Shown: piece after piece, positions 17,513-26,228 of the stretch | Layout: the number at the start of each line of letters is the position of its first letter | Numbering within the stretch: the first letter of the stretch is position 1 | Assembly: GCF_028553725.1 (NCBI RefSeq) | Contig: NZ_CP067124.1 | Location: 2,738,001-2,802,000 of the forward strand | From: Paracoccus alcaliphilus | GTDB lineage: Bacteria; Pseudomonadota; Alphaproteobacteria; Rhodobacterales; Rhodobacteraceae | Direction: 5' to 3' | Length of the DNA: 64,000 nt | Translations under genes and position numbers: made by a program | Notes under the pieces: generated by a model | Seen by the model: the letters and a program-made list of their open reading frames with translations, nothing else | What the model was told of the DNA's origin: nothing | Databases searched by the model: none

Positions 17513-19048
17513 CTTGCAGTTACCCATATGTCTCGGATGATGGTGTTTCGGCGATGCGAGCGCCTTCGACAAGATCGGCGAGGCGGGAGAGGCCGCGCCA
17601 TATGACGGTGGTTCCTGGTGGCGCATCGGAGGTCCGATCGAGATAGCCGCCGAGCCGCGCGACGAGTCTGACATAGAAATCGAGGTCACGCGGAAGCTTT
17701 TGCTTGCTCTCGGGCGCTGTGCGCTCGAGCAGTTGGCGTTCGGCGTCGGTGAAGACGGCAGCAGGCGATGCTTTCGGCACCTCTCGGCCGAGCATCGTCA
17801 TCCATGACACGCGCCAGGACACGACGCAGCACAACGCGATACAGTTTGCCAGTCGATCAGCCGTGGCCAGGCGCAGCTCTTCGATCCGGCACCCGGTCTT
17901 CAGGGTCCGGAAGAATGTCTCGATCTTCCAGCGCAGCGCATACCATTGGAGCTTGTGGATTGCGTCCGCGTGGGTCGCCACCGGCAAGTTCGTGATCAGC
18001 TTCCAGAAGACGGGCACCCGGCCTTCCGGCGGGTCAAGCTCCTCGGCATGGATGATCTGAAGATTCTGATGCCGGTATTTCCGCTGCTTTCCGATCGGCG
18101 GGCGGACCGTCATTGTAGCGTGCCGGACCGAGAGCACGGCGCAATGATCCTTGCCCTGCGCATCGCGGAACCGGACCTCGTGGGTGCCGCTGGACTGCAC
18201 CTCTGCCATCACCTTGGCAATGGTCGTGCCGCCATCCTCCGCCAGACGGTCGACGCAGCTGCGGACGAGGAACCCGGTCCCGAGTTCTTCGGACAGGCAG
18301 TAGAGTTCGTATATGTCGCTTTCCCGATCACCGATATGCACGCAGCGCTCTGGCACCCCTGTCAGTTCGGTGGACAGGCGCAGATTGTCGAGCCAGCGCA
18401 TGCTTTCCTTCTGTTCGATCGGCACCCGGGTCGGATTGATCTTCCGTTTAAGAGCGGCGGTTCCCTTGAACTTGCTGCGCGACCAGAACTTGGCCGCCGT
18501 CAGGCCGAGCGGCAGCCCATCCGGCGTGATGGCCATGCTGGCATGCATCAAAAGCCCGCAGACCGCATGTTTCTGATAGCGACCTTCCTTCAGTTTGCGT
18601 CCAGTCGACACCGTCGTGAACCCCACCTTCTCCGGAGCCGAACGCTTGAAGGAGAATTCCGTGGTGTCCTGCAGGATCAGGATGGGACCATCGGTTGCCC
18701 GGATGCGCAGGGCAGAGGCAGCGAAATGGCCCTCGAGGATCTTGTCCTCGCTGACATTGCCGTTAGCAAAGAAGCGGTAGGCGGCCTTGGTATTCGACCA
18801 GTCCTGGAATGCCGTCGGCAGCGATTTTCCCGGCCGTTCCCCGAGGGCCTCGAGCATTGCCTCAAGCCGCCTGTTCAGCCTGACATCTCCCAGATCGCAT
18901 CCGGCCGTTTCCGTTTCCACCCAACTCTGTCCCATGTCTGCACCTCAATTATTCGGTGCCACATGACGAATCATGATCGCTTGTGCTCAGGCAAGGCCAA
19001 GTCTGGTGGGTGAATCAATTCGCCGCACCACTTGTGGGTAACTGCAAG
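17513..19048 (-). mobile_element. Intact IS4-family (IS50/Tn5-like) insertion sequence
   Basis: 1536 bases bounded by 14-bp perfect inverted repeats CTTGCAGTTACCCA (17513-17526) and TGGGTAACTGCAAG (19035-19048). It is flanked by a 9-bp direct repeat CCGGTTGCC at 17504-17512 and 19049-19057, the target duplication length of the IS50 group. One transposase gene fills it. Complete ends, duplication and an open transposase point to a recent insertion. Confidence 0.95.
17520..18935 (-). CDS. IS4-family transposase (Tn5-like)
   Basis: 471 residues, the Tn5 transposase length. The DDE triad fits ILILQDTTEFSFKRS (first Asp), HIGDRESDIYELYC (second Asp) and the YREK-type block YALRWKIETFFRTLKTG (Glu). 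The N-terminal domain (SWVETETAGCDLGDVRLNRR) is the DNA-binding Tn5-type region, which also has PGKSLPTAFQDWSNTKAAYR. Its stop codon TAA lies inside the terminal inverted repeat. Full length and no frameshift, so probably active. Confidence 0.95.
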   Translation of the reverse strand: MGQSWVETETAGCDLGDVRLNRRLEAMLEALGERPGKSLPTAFQDWSNTKAAYRFFANGNVSEDKILEGHFAASALRIRATDGPILILQDTTEFSFKRSAPEKVGFTTVSTGRKLKEGRYQKHAVCGLLMHASMAITPDGLPLGLTAAKFWSRSKFKGTAALKRKINPTRVPIEQKESMRWLDNLRLSTELTGVPERCVHIGDRESDIYELYCLSEELGTGFLVRSCVDRLAEDGGTTIAKVMAEVQSSGTHEVRFRDAQGKDHCAVLSVRHATMTVRPPIGKQRKYRHQNLQIIHAEELDPPEGRVPVFWKLITNLPVATHADAIHKLQWYALRWKIETFFRTLKTGCRIEELRLATADRLANCIALCCVVSWRVSWMTMLGREVPKASPAAVFTDAERQLLERTAPESKQKLPRDLDFYVRLVARLGGYLDRTSDAPPGTTVIWRGLSRLADLVEGARIAETPSSETYG

Positions 19049-19057
19049 CCGGTTGCC
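19049..19057. repeat. 9-bp target site duplication, right copy (CCGGTTGCC)
   Basis: Identical to 17504-17512; together they mark the insertion site of the IS4-type element. Confidence 0.9.
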
Positions 19058-19140
19058 ACCGCCTTTTGATCTGGGTCTCGGACCTTAAGCTACGTCGTTA
19101 TTGACGTCCTTACCGACGTCGTATCGGGGAGCTGAGATCT

Positions 19141-19323
19141 GTGGGTCATGTTGGGGTTCTGGGACGGGAGCGTCGCCGTAGATGGTCGGATGCCGAGAAG
19201 ATTTCGGTCCTGGAGCGCGTGGGTGTCAACGGCAGGACGGTGACGGATGTTGCGCGCGAGGCCGACCTGACGCGGCAACACATCTATCAGTGGCGCCAGG
19301 AGATGCGGCGCAAGGGGCTTTGA
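19141..19323 (+). pseudogene. IS66/IS3-type OrfA helix-turn-helix fragment
   Basis: About 60 residues from a GTG start. RRRWSDAEKISVLERVGVNG and TVTDVAREADLTRQHIYQWR form the HTH_Tnp_1-like domain of small transposase accessory proteins. The frame ends soon after the HTH (RRKGL) where OrfA proteins normally continue, so it is taken as a relic. Confidence 0.6.
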
Positions 19324-19541
19324 TCGTTACGACATCTCCGACCGACCATCCATCCGTGATGTAGACCCGCTGCTGTCCTGCGAGCGTGTATGTCGTCATG
19401 ATCTGGACCTCGCTGCAAGCGATGCGGACCGGGCAATCGTGTCGATCGCATCGGTCGTTCCGTGGAGGACCGGCATCTGCGTGGCGCCGATCTGAATGAT
19501 GACAGGCTGCAGGTTCCGTCCACCTTGCCCGGCCTGGTCGG

Positions 19542-19742
19542 ATGACGGGAGCGGCGCTGCTGATCGATGAGATGGACGACCAGGGCGAGACCGCATTCCG
19601 CGCGATTGCCTTCGAGATCCTGGACATTGCCGATACCCCCGATCCTGACTTTGTCCGGGTCATCGCTGAGCGCGTGAACGCCGCCTTCCAGCTCGAGCTG
19701 CATCAGATCAAGCTCGGCATCGCCTACGACCGCTATGCCTGA
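19542..19742 (+). CDS. Hypothetical small protein
   Basis: 66 residues, acidic at the N-terminus (LLIDEMDDQGETAFRAIAFE) and helical throughout; no motif recognised. On the minus strand of the same stretch (about 19323-19560) there are short collinear peptides (PVIIQIGATQMPVLHGTTDA, then MTTYTLAGQQRVYITDGW) that look like ends of real, truncated genes, so which strand was coding originally is uncertain. Confidence 0.35.
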   Translation: MTGAALLIDEMDDQGETAFRAIAFEILDIADTPDPDFVRVIAERVNAAFQLELHQIKLGIAYDRYA

Positions 19743-20052
19743 CCGCCTTTTCCGCCGCGCCGCCCTTCGTCGGCGGCGCGTATGGTGATCGACATAACCC
19801 CGGCCGCGCGGGGCCCTCGATCTAAGATCAGGGATAGCGCGGATGCAGATCAGCGGGTCGTGCTGCAGTCATGATCAACGCCCGCAGCCATGGCCAGCGC
19901 CTCCTTCGCAGGTGACATGGCCGTCGATGCCGGGGCCGACGAGACCCGCTCCGGATTTCAAAGCCGGCGCAATGCGCCGGCCTTTCTAGCTCTGTCGCCA
20001 GCATTTGATTGTGGCAGTCTCTGGAGATGCCGGGTGGGCTTGGGGAGCGGAT
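19743..20052. other. Intergenic stretch with two hairpins
   Basis: No convincing gene. CGCGCCGCC (19756-19764) pairs with GGCGGCGCG (19772-19780) just after the small plus-strand frame. A second hairpin at 19963-19981 is listed separately as a terminator. The remainder shows no recognisable signal. Confidence 0.5.
19963..19985 (-). terminator. Terminator-like hairpin downstream of the lipoprotein gene
   Basis: GCCGGCGC (19963-19970), loop AAT, GCGCCGGC (19974-19981). Read on the minus strand it is followed by TTTG; read on the plus strand by CTTT. It lies about 70 bases past the stop of the minus-strand exported-protein operon. Confidence 0.6.
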
Positions 20053-20925
20053 TCACTGAGCAGGGAAAAGCGGCGGAACATCCATTGGCAGCATGATCGC
20101 ACCAACTCCTTGAAGTGTCGCCGGACTGTCATTTCCAAAAGTAACAAACACCGGTTTGTCCCCGCTCTTCGACCCCTTGCCAGCATCCGGTTTTGATGCG
20201 GCAACTCGCCTGGGAGCGGGCCGTCCATCTGTCATCAGCTGCGGACTGAGTTCAAACTTGACGGTGAGCGCATTTGTCAGGGAGCTGCCATTGGAAACGG
20301 TTGGGTTAAGCACCAGCGGCCCCAATGCAAAGAAGGCGCCCCCGTTCTGCTGATTGGCCTTCACGAGCTTCAGCGTAGCAAAGTTTCCATCTCCAGGCGC
20401 CCAATTGAGACAACTTGGTCCGATCTTCTGGACCTCATACTGGCTCAGCATGAAATTGTTGCGCAAGGTGAGGAGTGTTGCGGCAAGCGGGGTGGTCCCT
20501 CCAGGCCGCGGTTGAATTTGTTCACCGATCTCGACAGCGTAGCTGTAGTTCATCGAGCCCGTTCTGGATCCACCGGCTCCGAAGAGGGCTCTGGTCATGG
20601 CGCCACCGGTCCCTGCCATTGTGGTGTTCAGTCCGCCGCCGGACGAAGTCTCAAGCGCCAGGCTTGCCACGGCAGAGGTTATGTCGAGCCGAATACCTCC
20701 TGGTCTTCCACAATAAATCGGCGCCCCCTGGTAGCGCTTCAGCACGGGATCCTGCTCAGGATGCAGAGCGAGCCAGTCCATGTGACTCTGGTAGTCGATG
20801 AGCTGGCTCTTGACGTCTGCGAAGGCGAGATAGGCCTCTTCCTGCTGGATAACCTCGACGCGATCGCCTTGGGCGCAGGCTGCAATACCGACAAGGATGG
20901 ATATGGAAAAGGAAGCACGAAACAT
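20053..20925 (-). CDS. Putative exported lipoprotein of unknown function
   Basis: 290 residues. The start MFRASFSISILVGIAACAQG has a hydrophobic stretch ending in a lipobox (IAAC), so lipidation at Cys17 and anchoring in a membrane are predicted. The mature part is rich in Gly, Ser, Thr and Pro (LALETSSGGGLNTTMAGTGG) with a late beta-like region (LTVKFELSPQL) and a basic linker. No family recognised. It begins 6 bases after the stop of the large MACPF-like gene, so the two form an operon and probably act together outside the cytoplasm. Confidence 0.7.
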   Translation of the reverse strand: MFRASFSISILVGIAACAQGDRVEVIQQEEAYLAFADVKSQLIDYQSHMDWLALHPEQDPVLKRYQGAPIYCGRPGGIRLDITSAVASLALETSSGGGLNTTMAGTGGAMTRALFGAGGSRTGSMNYSYAVEIGEQIQPRPGGTTPLAATLLTLRNNFMLSQYEVQKIGPSCLNWAPGDGNFATLKLVKANQQNGGAFFALGPLVLNPTVSNGSSLTNALTVKFELSPQLMTDGRPAPRRVAASKPDAGKGSKSGDKPVFVTFGNDSPATLQGVGAIMLPMDVPPLFPAQ

Positions 20926-20931
20926 ACCTGA

Positions 20932-22950
20932 TTACTCCGTTAAAAAACAAGGATCGTTTCGAATTGTATTTCCGGACCTTCTGGCCTTGAACATTTCAAG
21001 AAGTAATCCTGATACTTCAGATGCACGCCATTCCGCACCTCCTCCACGGATCGAGACCATCCCTCGGAGGCTTTGGTTTCGCATGGGGGGGTGGGGGTTG
21101 GGGGTGGGTGGGGTGACCTTTGGTTCCTTCGCAGGCCCTGGCGTAGGCTTCAAGGGATCCGCCGATATTTCAACCAGACTCAGGATATAACCCATCTCTC
21201 GATCGGTAAGGCAAAGCGGATGATTGGCCGAGCGGCGGCAATGCGGTTGCGAAATCGGCCTGAGCCGGTTAGCGATTAGCCACTCCTTGAATTCCACCAC
21301 TATCGCTTCATCGTCCCTACCTGCTGTCGCAGTGAAACCGGTTGCATCACCATTCTTCAGGATGGGCAAGCCCGCGAGAAGACGATGATAGCTAACCGCG
21401 AGTGTCGGCAGGATCACCGGCTCCTTGTCAATAACGGCTGGCACTTCTGATGAAACTGGTGCCGCTTGCTCGGCTGGCGGAATATCTGGTGATACTTGTG
21501 TCTCCGATGGTGACGTGGGTGTTTCCCCTTCAGCCGCCGGAGGCGATACGGTTTCTTCTGCTATCTCCAGATAGCCACCTACTAACCCCGCCGGGAAAGC
21601 TAGAGAGGCCGTGGCAATTGCAGCATCTTCTGTATTATCCGGCGCCCCGTTTGAAAAAGTAACTCCTGCCAGATCTTTAAGGGCCATGTTGATGTATTCT
21701 GCCTCCGCGGCATCCAGAGCTGTCAACGAGCAATCGAAGTTCTCCACGCAATCCCAGAGCAGCTTGTCGATGTTTCGGGCAGTGCGGAGCGCGATGTCAC
21801 GATGTTCCTTAACCCGTGATTCCCCTCCCGCAAGAAAGATGGCGTAGCGGCGTGGCTCGCGAATGACTCGATCATAATCGGCCGCCATATCAGAGAAGTT
21901 GTAATAGCTGAGCACGAGGTATTCTTGGTCGACCGGGCTGACCCGGTTCTCGAGACTGGCAGGCCAATTTGCCAAAGATCTGTAGTTCTGCGTGTGAAAG
22001 ACATAGGGCCGAGGGTTGAAATTCTCATCGACCGTGTATGTGGTAAACTTCGTCGTGAACTCGTCAAGGGTTGCGGGGATGCTTGTAAAAGCGCCGCCGA
22101 CCTGCTCAAAGGAGATCTCAAGATTGTTGCTAGCGGATGCCGTCTCGACGCTCTTTCGGAATGAGGCATTGGCACTGAACCCCCCGAAACCACCCTTCGC
22201 TTCGGCCTCGATCCGTTCCTTGTCGGACTTGGCAAGGTTCGAGATCGTCAGCAAGGCATTCATCCGCCCGCCACGGCGGTAAGATGTCACGAATGAATCC
22301 CCGCAGGCCTGCACGAAGCGACTAGGCCCCTCTGGACCAGTCAAAAGCTTCAGGGCATCATCGCTCAGCCGAACAGATTTCTGTGCGCCAGGTCCGATAA
22401 ATTCTCCGCCGGTATCCACGACCGTGCTCATGACGAGATTCAGGTCCTAGTTGCTGAAGCTCTTTTCCTTGTGATAGCTCGCCGACCCGCCGAATGGCCC
22501 GTAGCTTCCCCCGACCGAACCAGAGATGGACTCGAAGTAGGATGCCCGGTCCTGAACCGAGGAAAAACTCGCTGCGAGATGCGTGCCAACGAGCGGCAGC
22601 ACGGTGCCCTCGATGCAAACATTGGAACTTGGGCGGTTCAGGAAGCTATTCCACCCCTGTCCGATCTCGACACCAGTGGGCGGATACTCCCGAGCGGTTC
22701 GCTCAACAAGCTGGCGGTTCAGGATGAACCCCGTCACCTTCTCTGAAGGAGCGGCGGCGCTAGCAAATGGCAGCATTGGAAATGTGGCGTCTAACCCCGC
22801 GCCAGCACTTTCTTCAGATTGCACGGGCAGCGTGGACGAAATCTGTCGTCCCTTGCCGCTGGTTTCTTGTTGAGGAATTGTCTCTTGTGCCGGTTCTTGC
22901 GCGAGGGCGGACGTTGAAACAAGAGCTAAAACAGCAACATAACTACGCAT
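20932..22950 (-). pseudogene. Secreted protein with MACPF-like motif, interrupted by one in-frame TAG
   Basis: Read through one amber codon at 22447-22449, the frame gives about 672 residues. It opens with a signal peptide (MRSYVAVLALVSTSALA, cleavage before QEP) from an ATG at 22950. The segment before the stop ends SYGPFGGSASYHKEKSFSN and after it the frame resumes DLNLVMSTVVDTGGEFIGPG without any shift. Further on, FVQACGDSFVTSYRRGGRM resembles the MACPF/CDC signature (G-T-H-Y-x-GG), followed by KGGFGGFSANASF. The C-terminal third is Pro/Glu-rich and then a Cys-containing domain. Pore-forming-like function is inference from one motif. An intact protein could come from suppression or from a sequencing error at this codon; as given, it is two pieces. 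Confidence 0.65.
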
Positions 22951-23460
22951 TACGCACCCGATCACGAAGAATCATAGCATCGTGATCATCGCATGGATCG
23001 TCGTTTTGTCCAACAAGAAACAGGCGACGCCACCTGCAGCGAATTATTTTTTCTCGCAGTCGGCTGGTCTGGGTCCAAGTCCCTGTTTCAATCGGATCGA
23101 TCATCACTGCTTTGACAAGAGTTTTCCGGATTTTTGTTCCCTTATCGTTCCTGAGACTCCATGCCGACCCCGGCACCAAGCAGAACACGCTTGGCCTCTC
23201 GCGTTTGTTACCCGCGCGGCCGCAGCCCCATGTTTGCACATATTATTTTTCCAACCCGCCCCCGACACCTAGCGAAATGCCCAGCAATCGTTGGGCTTCC
23301 GTCGGCCCTGCGACACCGCCGTCATCGGATAAAGTATTTCGCAACCCATTGATAGATATATATATTACACTTTAAAGTTGTTGAGCGGCCGGGGGCGGCG
23401 GGGTATCTTTGAGTCATCGAGAGCGGCAATGTAGCCGCCAGGAACGAAAGGACCAAACCC
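22951..23460. other. Intergenic region between divergent units
   Basis: About 510 bases without a convincing gene. The part next to 22950 would hold the promoter of the exported-protein operon. The part at 23330-23385 is AT-rich (a run of TATATATATTACAC) and is a plausible promoter for the plus-strand gene at 23461. Nothing else is recognised. Confidence 0.5.
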
Positions 23461-23742
23461 ATGCCGAACGTGACCCCCATCGACAGCGCCGAGACCTACA
23501 CCATCGCCTATGTCAATGACGCGCTCATCGCTGTCGTGCCCGATGGCGACACAGATGCCCTCGATGATGCGATCAAGCTGCACATCGATATGTGCATGGC
23601 CCGGGATATGGACCCCGAGGAGCCGATCATCCACCGCGACCTGACTCTCTATGAGATCACCTATGATGCTGAGGAGGATGGCGCGGCTATCATGTGGAGT
23701 GACCGCGATACCGTCGCCGCCCTCCCGCCGTCCGCGGCCTGA
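23461..23742 (+). CDS. Hypothetical acidic protein
   Basis: 93 residues, strongly acidic (DALDDAIKLHIDMCMARDMD, ITYDAEEDGAAIMW), no membrane segment, no motif known. GAAAGGA lies 8 bases ahead of the ATG, and a clear terminator follows the stop, so it is a stand-alone gene. Small acidic proteins of this kind are common in phages and islands, sometimes as nucleic-acid mimics; that is only a possibility. Confidence 0.65.
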   Translation: MPNVTPIDSAETYTIAYVNDALIAVVPDGDTDALDDAIKLHIDMCMARDMDPEEPIIHRDLTLYEITYDAEEDGAAIMWSDRDTVAALPPSAA

Positions 23743-23752
23743 TCCAACCTCC

Positions 23753-23787
23753 AAAGCCCCGGCCATCGCGCCGGGGCTTTCTTTTTC
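23753..23787 (+). terminator. Intrinsic terminator
   Basis: AAAGCCCCGGC (23753-23763) pairs with GCCGGGGCTTT (23770-23780) over a short loop, followed by CTTTTT. It ends the transcript of the acidic protein. The same stem, AAAGCCCCGGC, recurs in the terminator at 32383. Confidence 0.9.
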
Positions 23788-23798
23788 CGGAATCTGAC

Positions 23799-23960
23799 AT
23801 GCTCCCCAATCTTCCCGATCTCCCTGGTCGAGCACCTTCCGGAACAGATCCGGATTTTTCGCGGCCAGGACGCCGACGATGGTTTCGGCTTAGGGCCGAG
23901 ATCGTCCTTCTGGGCATCACGCCGGCGATGGTCCGGCAGGCCATAGAAAACGCCGCCTGA
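23799..23960 (+). CDS. Hypothetical small basic protein
   Basis: 53 codons from ATG at 23799 to TGA at 23958. The N-terminus is Pro-rich (MLPNLPDLPGRAPSG), the middle Arg-rich (RPGRRRWFRLRAE), and the end forms a helix (ITPAMVRQAIENAA). No family recognised. It comes straight after the terminator, without an obvious ribosome-binding site. Confidence 0.45.
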   Translation: MLPNLPDLPGRAPSGTDPDFSRPGRRRWFRLRAEIVLLGITPAMVRQAIENAA

Positions 23961-24288
23961 AAGGCCCGGATTCTGAGGGGGCGTTACCGTTTGGTAACGA
24001 GGGCGCACCCCAAACCGCTAGCTGGTTCGGCGGAGATTTCTGGAAAATTCAACGATTTCAGGATGTTGTGGCGGAGACGAAGTCCGTCACTTCAAAATCT
24101 CGACTCAATAATATCAATTACTTATACGTAATTTACGCTCCATATTGTGAACCTAACTGTGAACCAGTCAAGCATACCCGCAACGGCTCAAACCGGCTGA
24201 TCCGTCGCCCCAATCTTGTATCCATTCCGGCAACACGGGCAAGCGCGGATCGCGCGCGCGGCTGCATTTCTGATTCGGGGGTGGCGCC
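23961..24288. promoter_or_regulatory. Regulatory region upstream of the DUF4942 methyltransferase, with palindromes
   Basis: Three symmetric elements: CGTTACC-gttt-GGTAACG at 23982-23999, AATTAC-ttatac-GTAATT at 24116-24133, and a direct repeat TGTGAACC at 24146-24153 and 24158-24165 with a 12-base period. The area around 24100-24140 is AT-rich and likely carries the promoter. These could be operators of an island or phage regulator that is not in the window. Confidence 0.5.
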
Positions 24289-25656
24289 GTGAACGCGCGC
24301 CCCGAAATCCTGACCGGTTCCGAGATCACCACCGGCCGCCGCAAGCCGTCCGAGATCGTCGCTGAATACGAGGCCAAGCGCGAGGCGCTAGAGGGCGCGC
24401 TGTCCGAATACGAGGCAGCCGGAAGCGCGCTGAAAGCCGCTGCCACGATCGGCGGCACATGGGGCAACGTCACGCTGGACACCGGGCGCGGCATCTATCT
24501 GAGCAACCTGAAACAATCGCTGCTGCAGTCGGCGTGGCGGCATGTCTATGACCTCTACGGGCTGGAGGCGATTTCCAGCGCCACCGACAAGCGCCGCTAT
24601 GAACAGATGTTCAGCGCGCCGCCGCCCTTCACTGTCGAGAATATCCGCGATGCGTTTGGCGATCTGATATCGGATCCATGGGGCAGCGTCCTGCGCGGCA
24701 TGGCCGAGGTATTCGCCCAACTCGATCCGGCGTTCAAGAGCCACGAGAAGATGAAGATCGGCGTCAAGGGCCTGCCCAAGCGCGTAATTCTGTCCAACGT
24801 GACCGGCTATGGTTCGTGGGGCCGGGACCGCCTGCGCGACATACTGAACGCTCTGGCCGCCTATCAGGGCAAGCCGCTGATCGAATATCGCGAGATCGAG
24901 GCGCTGATGAGGGACGGAGAGGCGCTTCTTGAGGCATGGACCGCGCCGGGGGATGGGCACCGGCCCGAGGTAGAATTTCCGCCGCGTGGCGTCTGGCTCA
25001 AACGGTTCGCCAACGGCAACGGCCATCTGTTTTTCGATCTCACCACGCTCCGCGACATCAACCGGGCGCTGGCCGAATATTACGGCGACGTGCTGCCCGA
25101 CTGCCCCGAGGATCGCCCGGCCCGGCAGTGCACCGGCACCGATGTCAGCAAGGACCTTCAATATTACCCGACGCCTGTGGCGGTCGTGGAGCGGGTTTTG
25201 GCCGAGATCAAGTATCGGATCGAGGGCCAGCGGGTGCTGGAGCCGTCCTGCGGATGCGGGCGCTTCATGGACGCGCTGCGCGCCGTCGGGGCCGATGTGG
25301 TGGGCTGCGAGGTTGATCCGGTCCGCGCGGCGATGTGCGAGGCCAAAGGCCATCGCATCATGCGCATGAACTTCCTCGACACGGCTCCAACGCCGGATTT
25401 TGACCGGGTGGTGATGAATCCGCCCTTCGCTGGCCGTCACTATGCCAAGCATGTGCGCCACGCGCTGCGGTTCCTCAAGCCGGGCGGCACGCTCACCGCG
25501 ATCCTGCCCGCAACCGCCCGCTATGACCACGGCGAACTGGATGACCTGCGACCGCATTGGGATGACCTACCGGTCGGATCGTTCACCGAGAGCGGGACCA
25601 ACATCAACACCACCGTCGCGACAATTCATGCACCGAAGGAAAAGCGCCGTGACTGA
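24289..25656 (+). CDS. DUF4942-type DNA N6-adenine methyltransferase
   Basis: 455 residues. The first 270 match the DUF4942 type of N-terminal domain (long helix KPSEIVAEYEAKREALEGAL, later TVENIRDAFGDLI and KGLPKRVILSNV). The C-terminal part is a class I methyltransferase: QYYPTPVAVVERVLAE, motif I VLEPSCGCGRFMDALR, motif II-like VVGCEVDPVRA, and motif IV NPPF (RVVMNPPFAGRHY), the N6-adenine signature. GTG at 24289 is the start, preceded by GGGGGTGG. No partner nuclease is adjacent, so it is probably an orphan methylase that protects island or phage DNA. Confidence 0.85.
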   Translation: MNARPEILTGSEITTGRRKPSEIVAEYEAKREALEGALSEYEAAGSALKAAATIGGTWGNVTLDTGRGIYLSNLKQSLLQSAWRHVYDLYGLEAISSATDKRRYEQMFSAPPPFTVENIRDAFGDLISDPWGSVLRGMAEVFAQLDPAFKSHEKMKIGVKGLPKRVILSNVTGYGSWGRDRLRDILNALAAYQGKPLIEYREIEALMRDGEALLEAWTAPGDGHRPEVEFPPRGVWLKRFANGNGHLFFDLTTLRDINRALAEYYGDVLPDCPEDRPARQCTGTDVSKDLQYYPTPVAVVERVLAEIKYRIEGQRVLEPSCGCGRFMDALRAVGADVVGCEVDPVRAAMCEAKGHRIMRMNFLDTAPTPDFDRVVMNPPFAGRHYAKHVRHALRFLKPGGTLTAILPATARYDHGELDDLRPHWDDLPVGSFTESGTNINTTVATIHAPKEKRRD

Positions 25657-25657
25657 T

Positions 25658-25863
25658 CTAGCTTCCAGGAAGGACGACAGACATTTCGATGTCGATGTCA
25701 TCAGGTTCCAGATCTACGGCCGCGGGATGGCTACTGGCGAGCGCCGAGCGGACAGCAGCTGCCGCCATTCCCATGCCTTGATCTCCGGGGTCCATGATGG
25801 TGTCTGTCTTGATGATTACTCCATCAGCCTTTCTTTTCGCGGTGTAATGATAGGTCGTGGTCA
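25658..25863 (-). CDS. Hypothetical small protein
   Basis: 68 residues from MTTTYHYTAKRKADGVIIKT, then an alanine-rich helix and an acidic end (VDLEPDDIDIEMSVVLPG). The ATG at 25863 has AGGA 8 bases upstream. The pattern of a short beta strand followed by a helix is seen in small phage proteins, but no family is recognised. It converges with the methyltransferase, whose stop is next to its own. Confidence 0.55.
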
Positions 25864-25949
25864 TTGCGATGATCCTGTTCAGGAGATTCCTAGACCGACT
25901 ATCGCCCAGGCGGGTGTGATCCGTCCAACAAATTGCTGCGTGGCGCGCC

Positions 25950-26228
25950 ATGGCTGCTAGGATCACCTGCTGCACGCCGGGCTGCCACCGAACCTGCATC
26001 AATAAGCGCGGCTGGTCGGAATGGATCTGCCAGCGCCATTGGTCTGCCGTCCCGAAGGAAATGCGCCGTACCTATGCCCGCGTAAAGCTTTCCGCCTCCG
26101 CTAATCGCCTTTTGGCAATGCCTTTAGATTCCGCTTGTCAATTTGCAAACGCACGCCCTCTGGAAGCCGGTTGTGCATATCGGCAAGCCTTTTTGCATGG
26201 GATATTGTTTGCTCCACAATGTAATTAA
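25950..26228 (+). CDS. Small Cys/His-rich protein, possibly truncated
   Basis: The first 50 residues hold a zinc-binding-like pattern: ITCCTPGCHRTC, then WICQRHWSAVPKEMRRTYAR. From about residue 50 the frame runs through the antisense of the DUF4145-like gene (26101 onwards) and looks like non-coding translation. The likely history is a gene of about 90-100 residues whose 3' end was replaced when the neighbouring SOS operon arrived. Function unknown. Confidence 0.4.
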   Translation: MAARITCCTPGCHRTCINKRGWSEWICQRHWSAVPKEMRRTYARVKLSASANRLLAMPLDSACQFANARPLEAGCAYRQAFLHGILFAPQCN

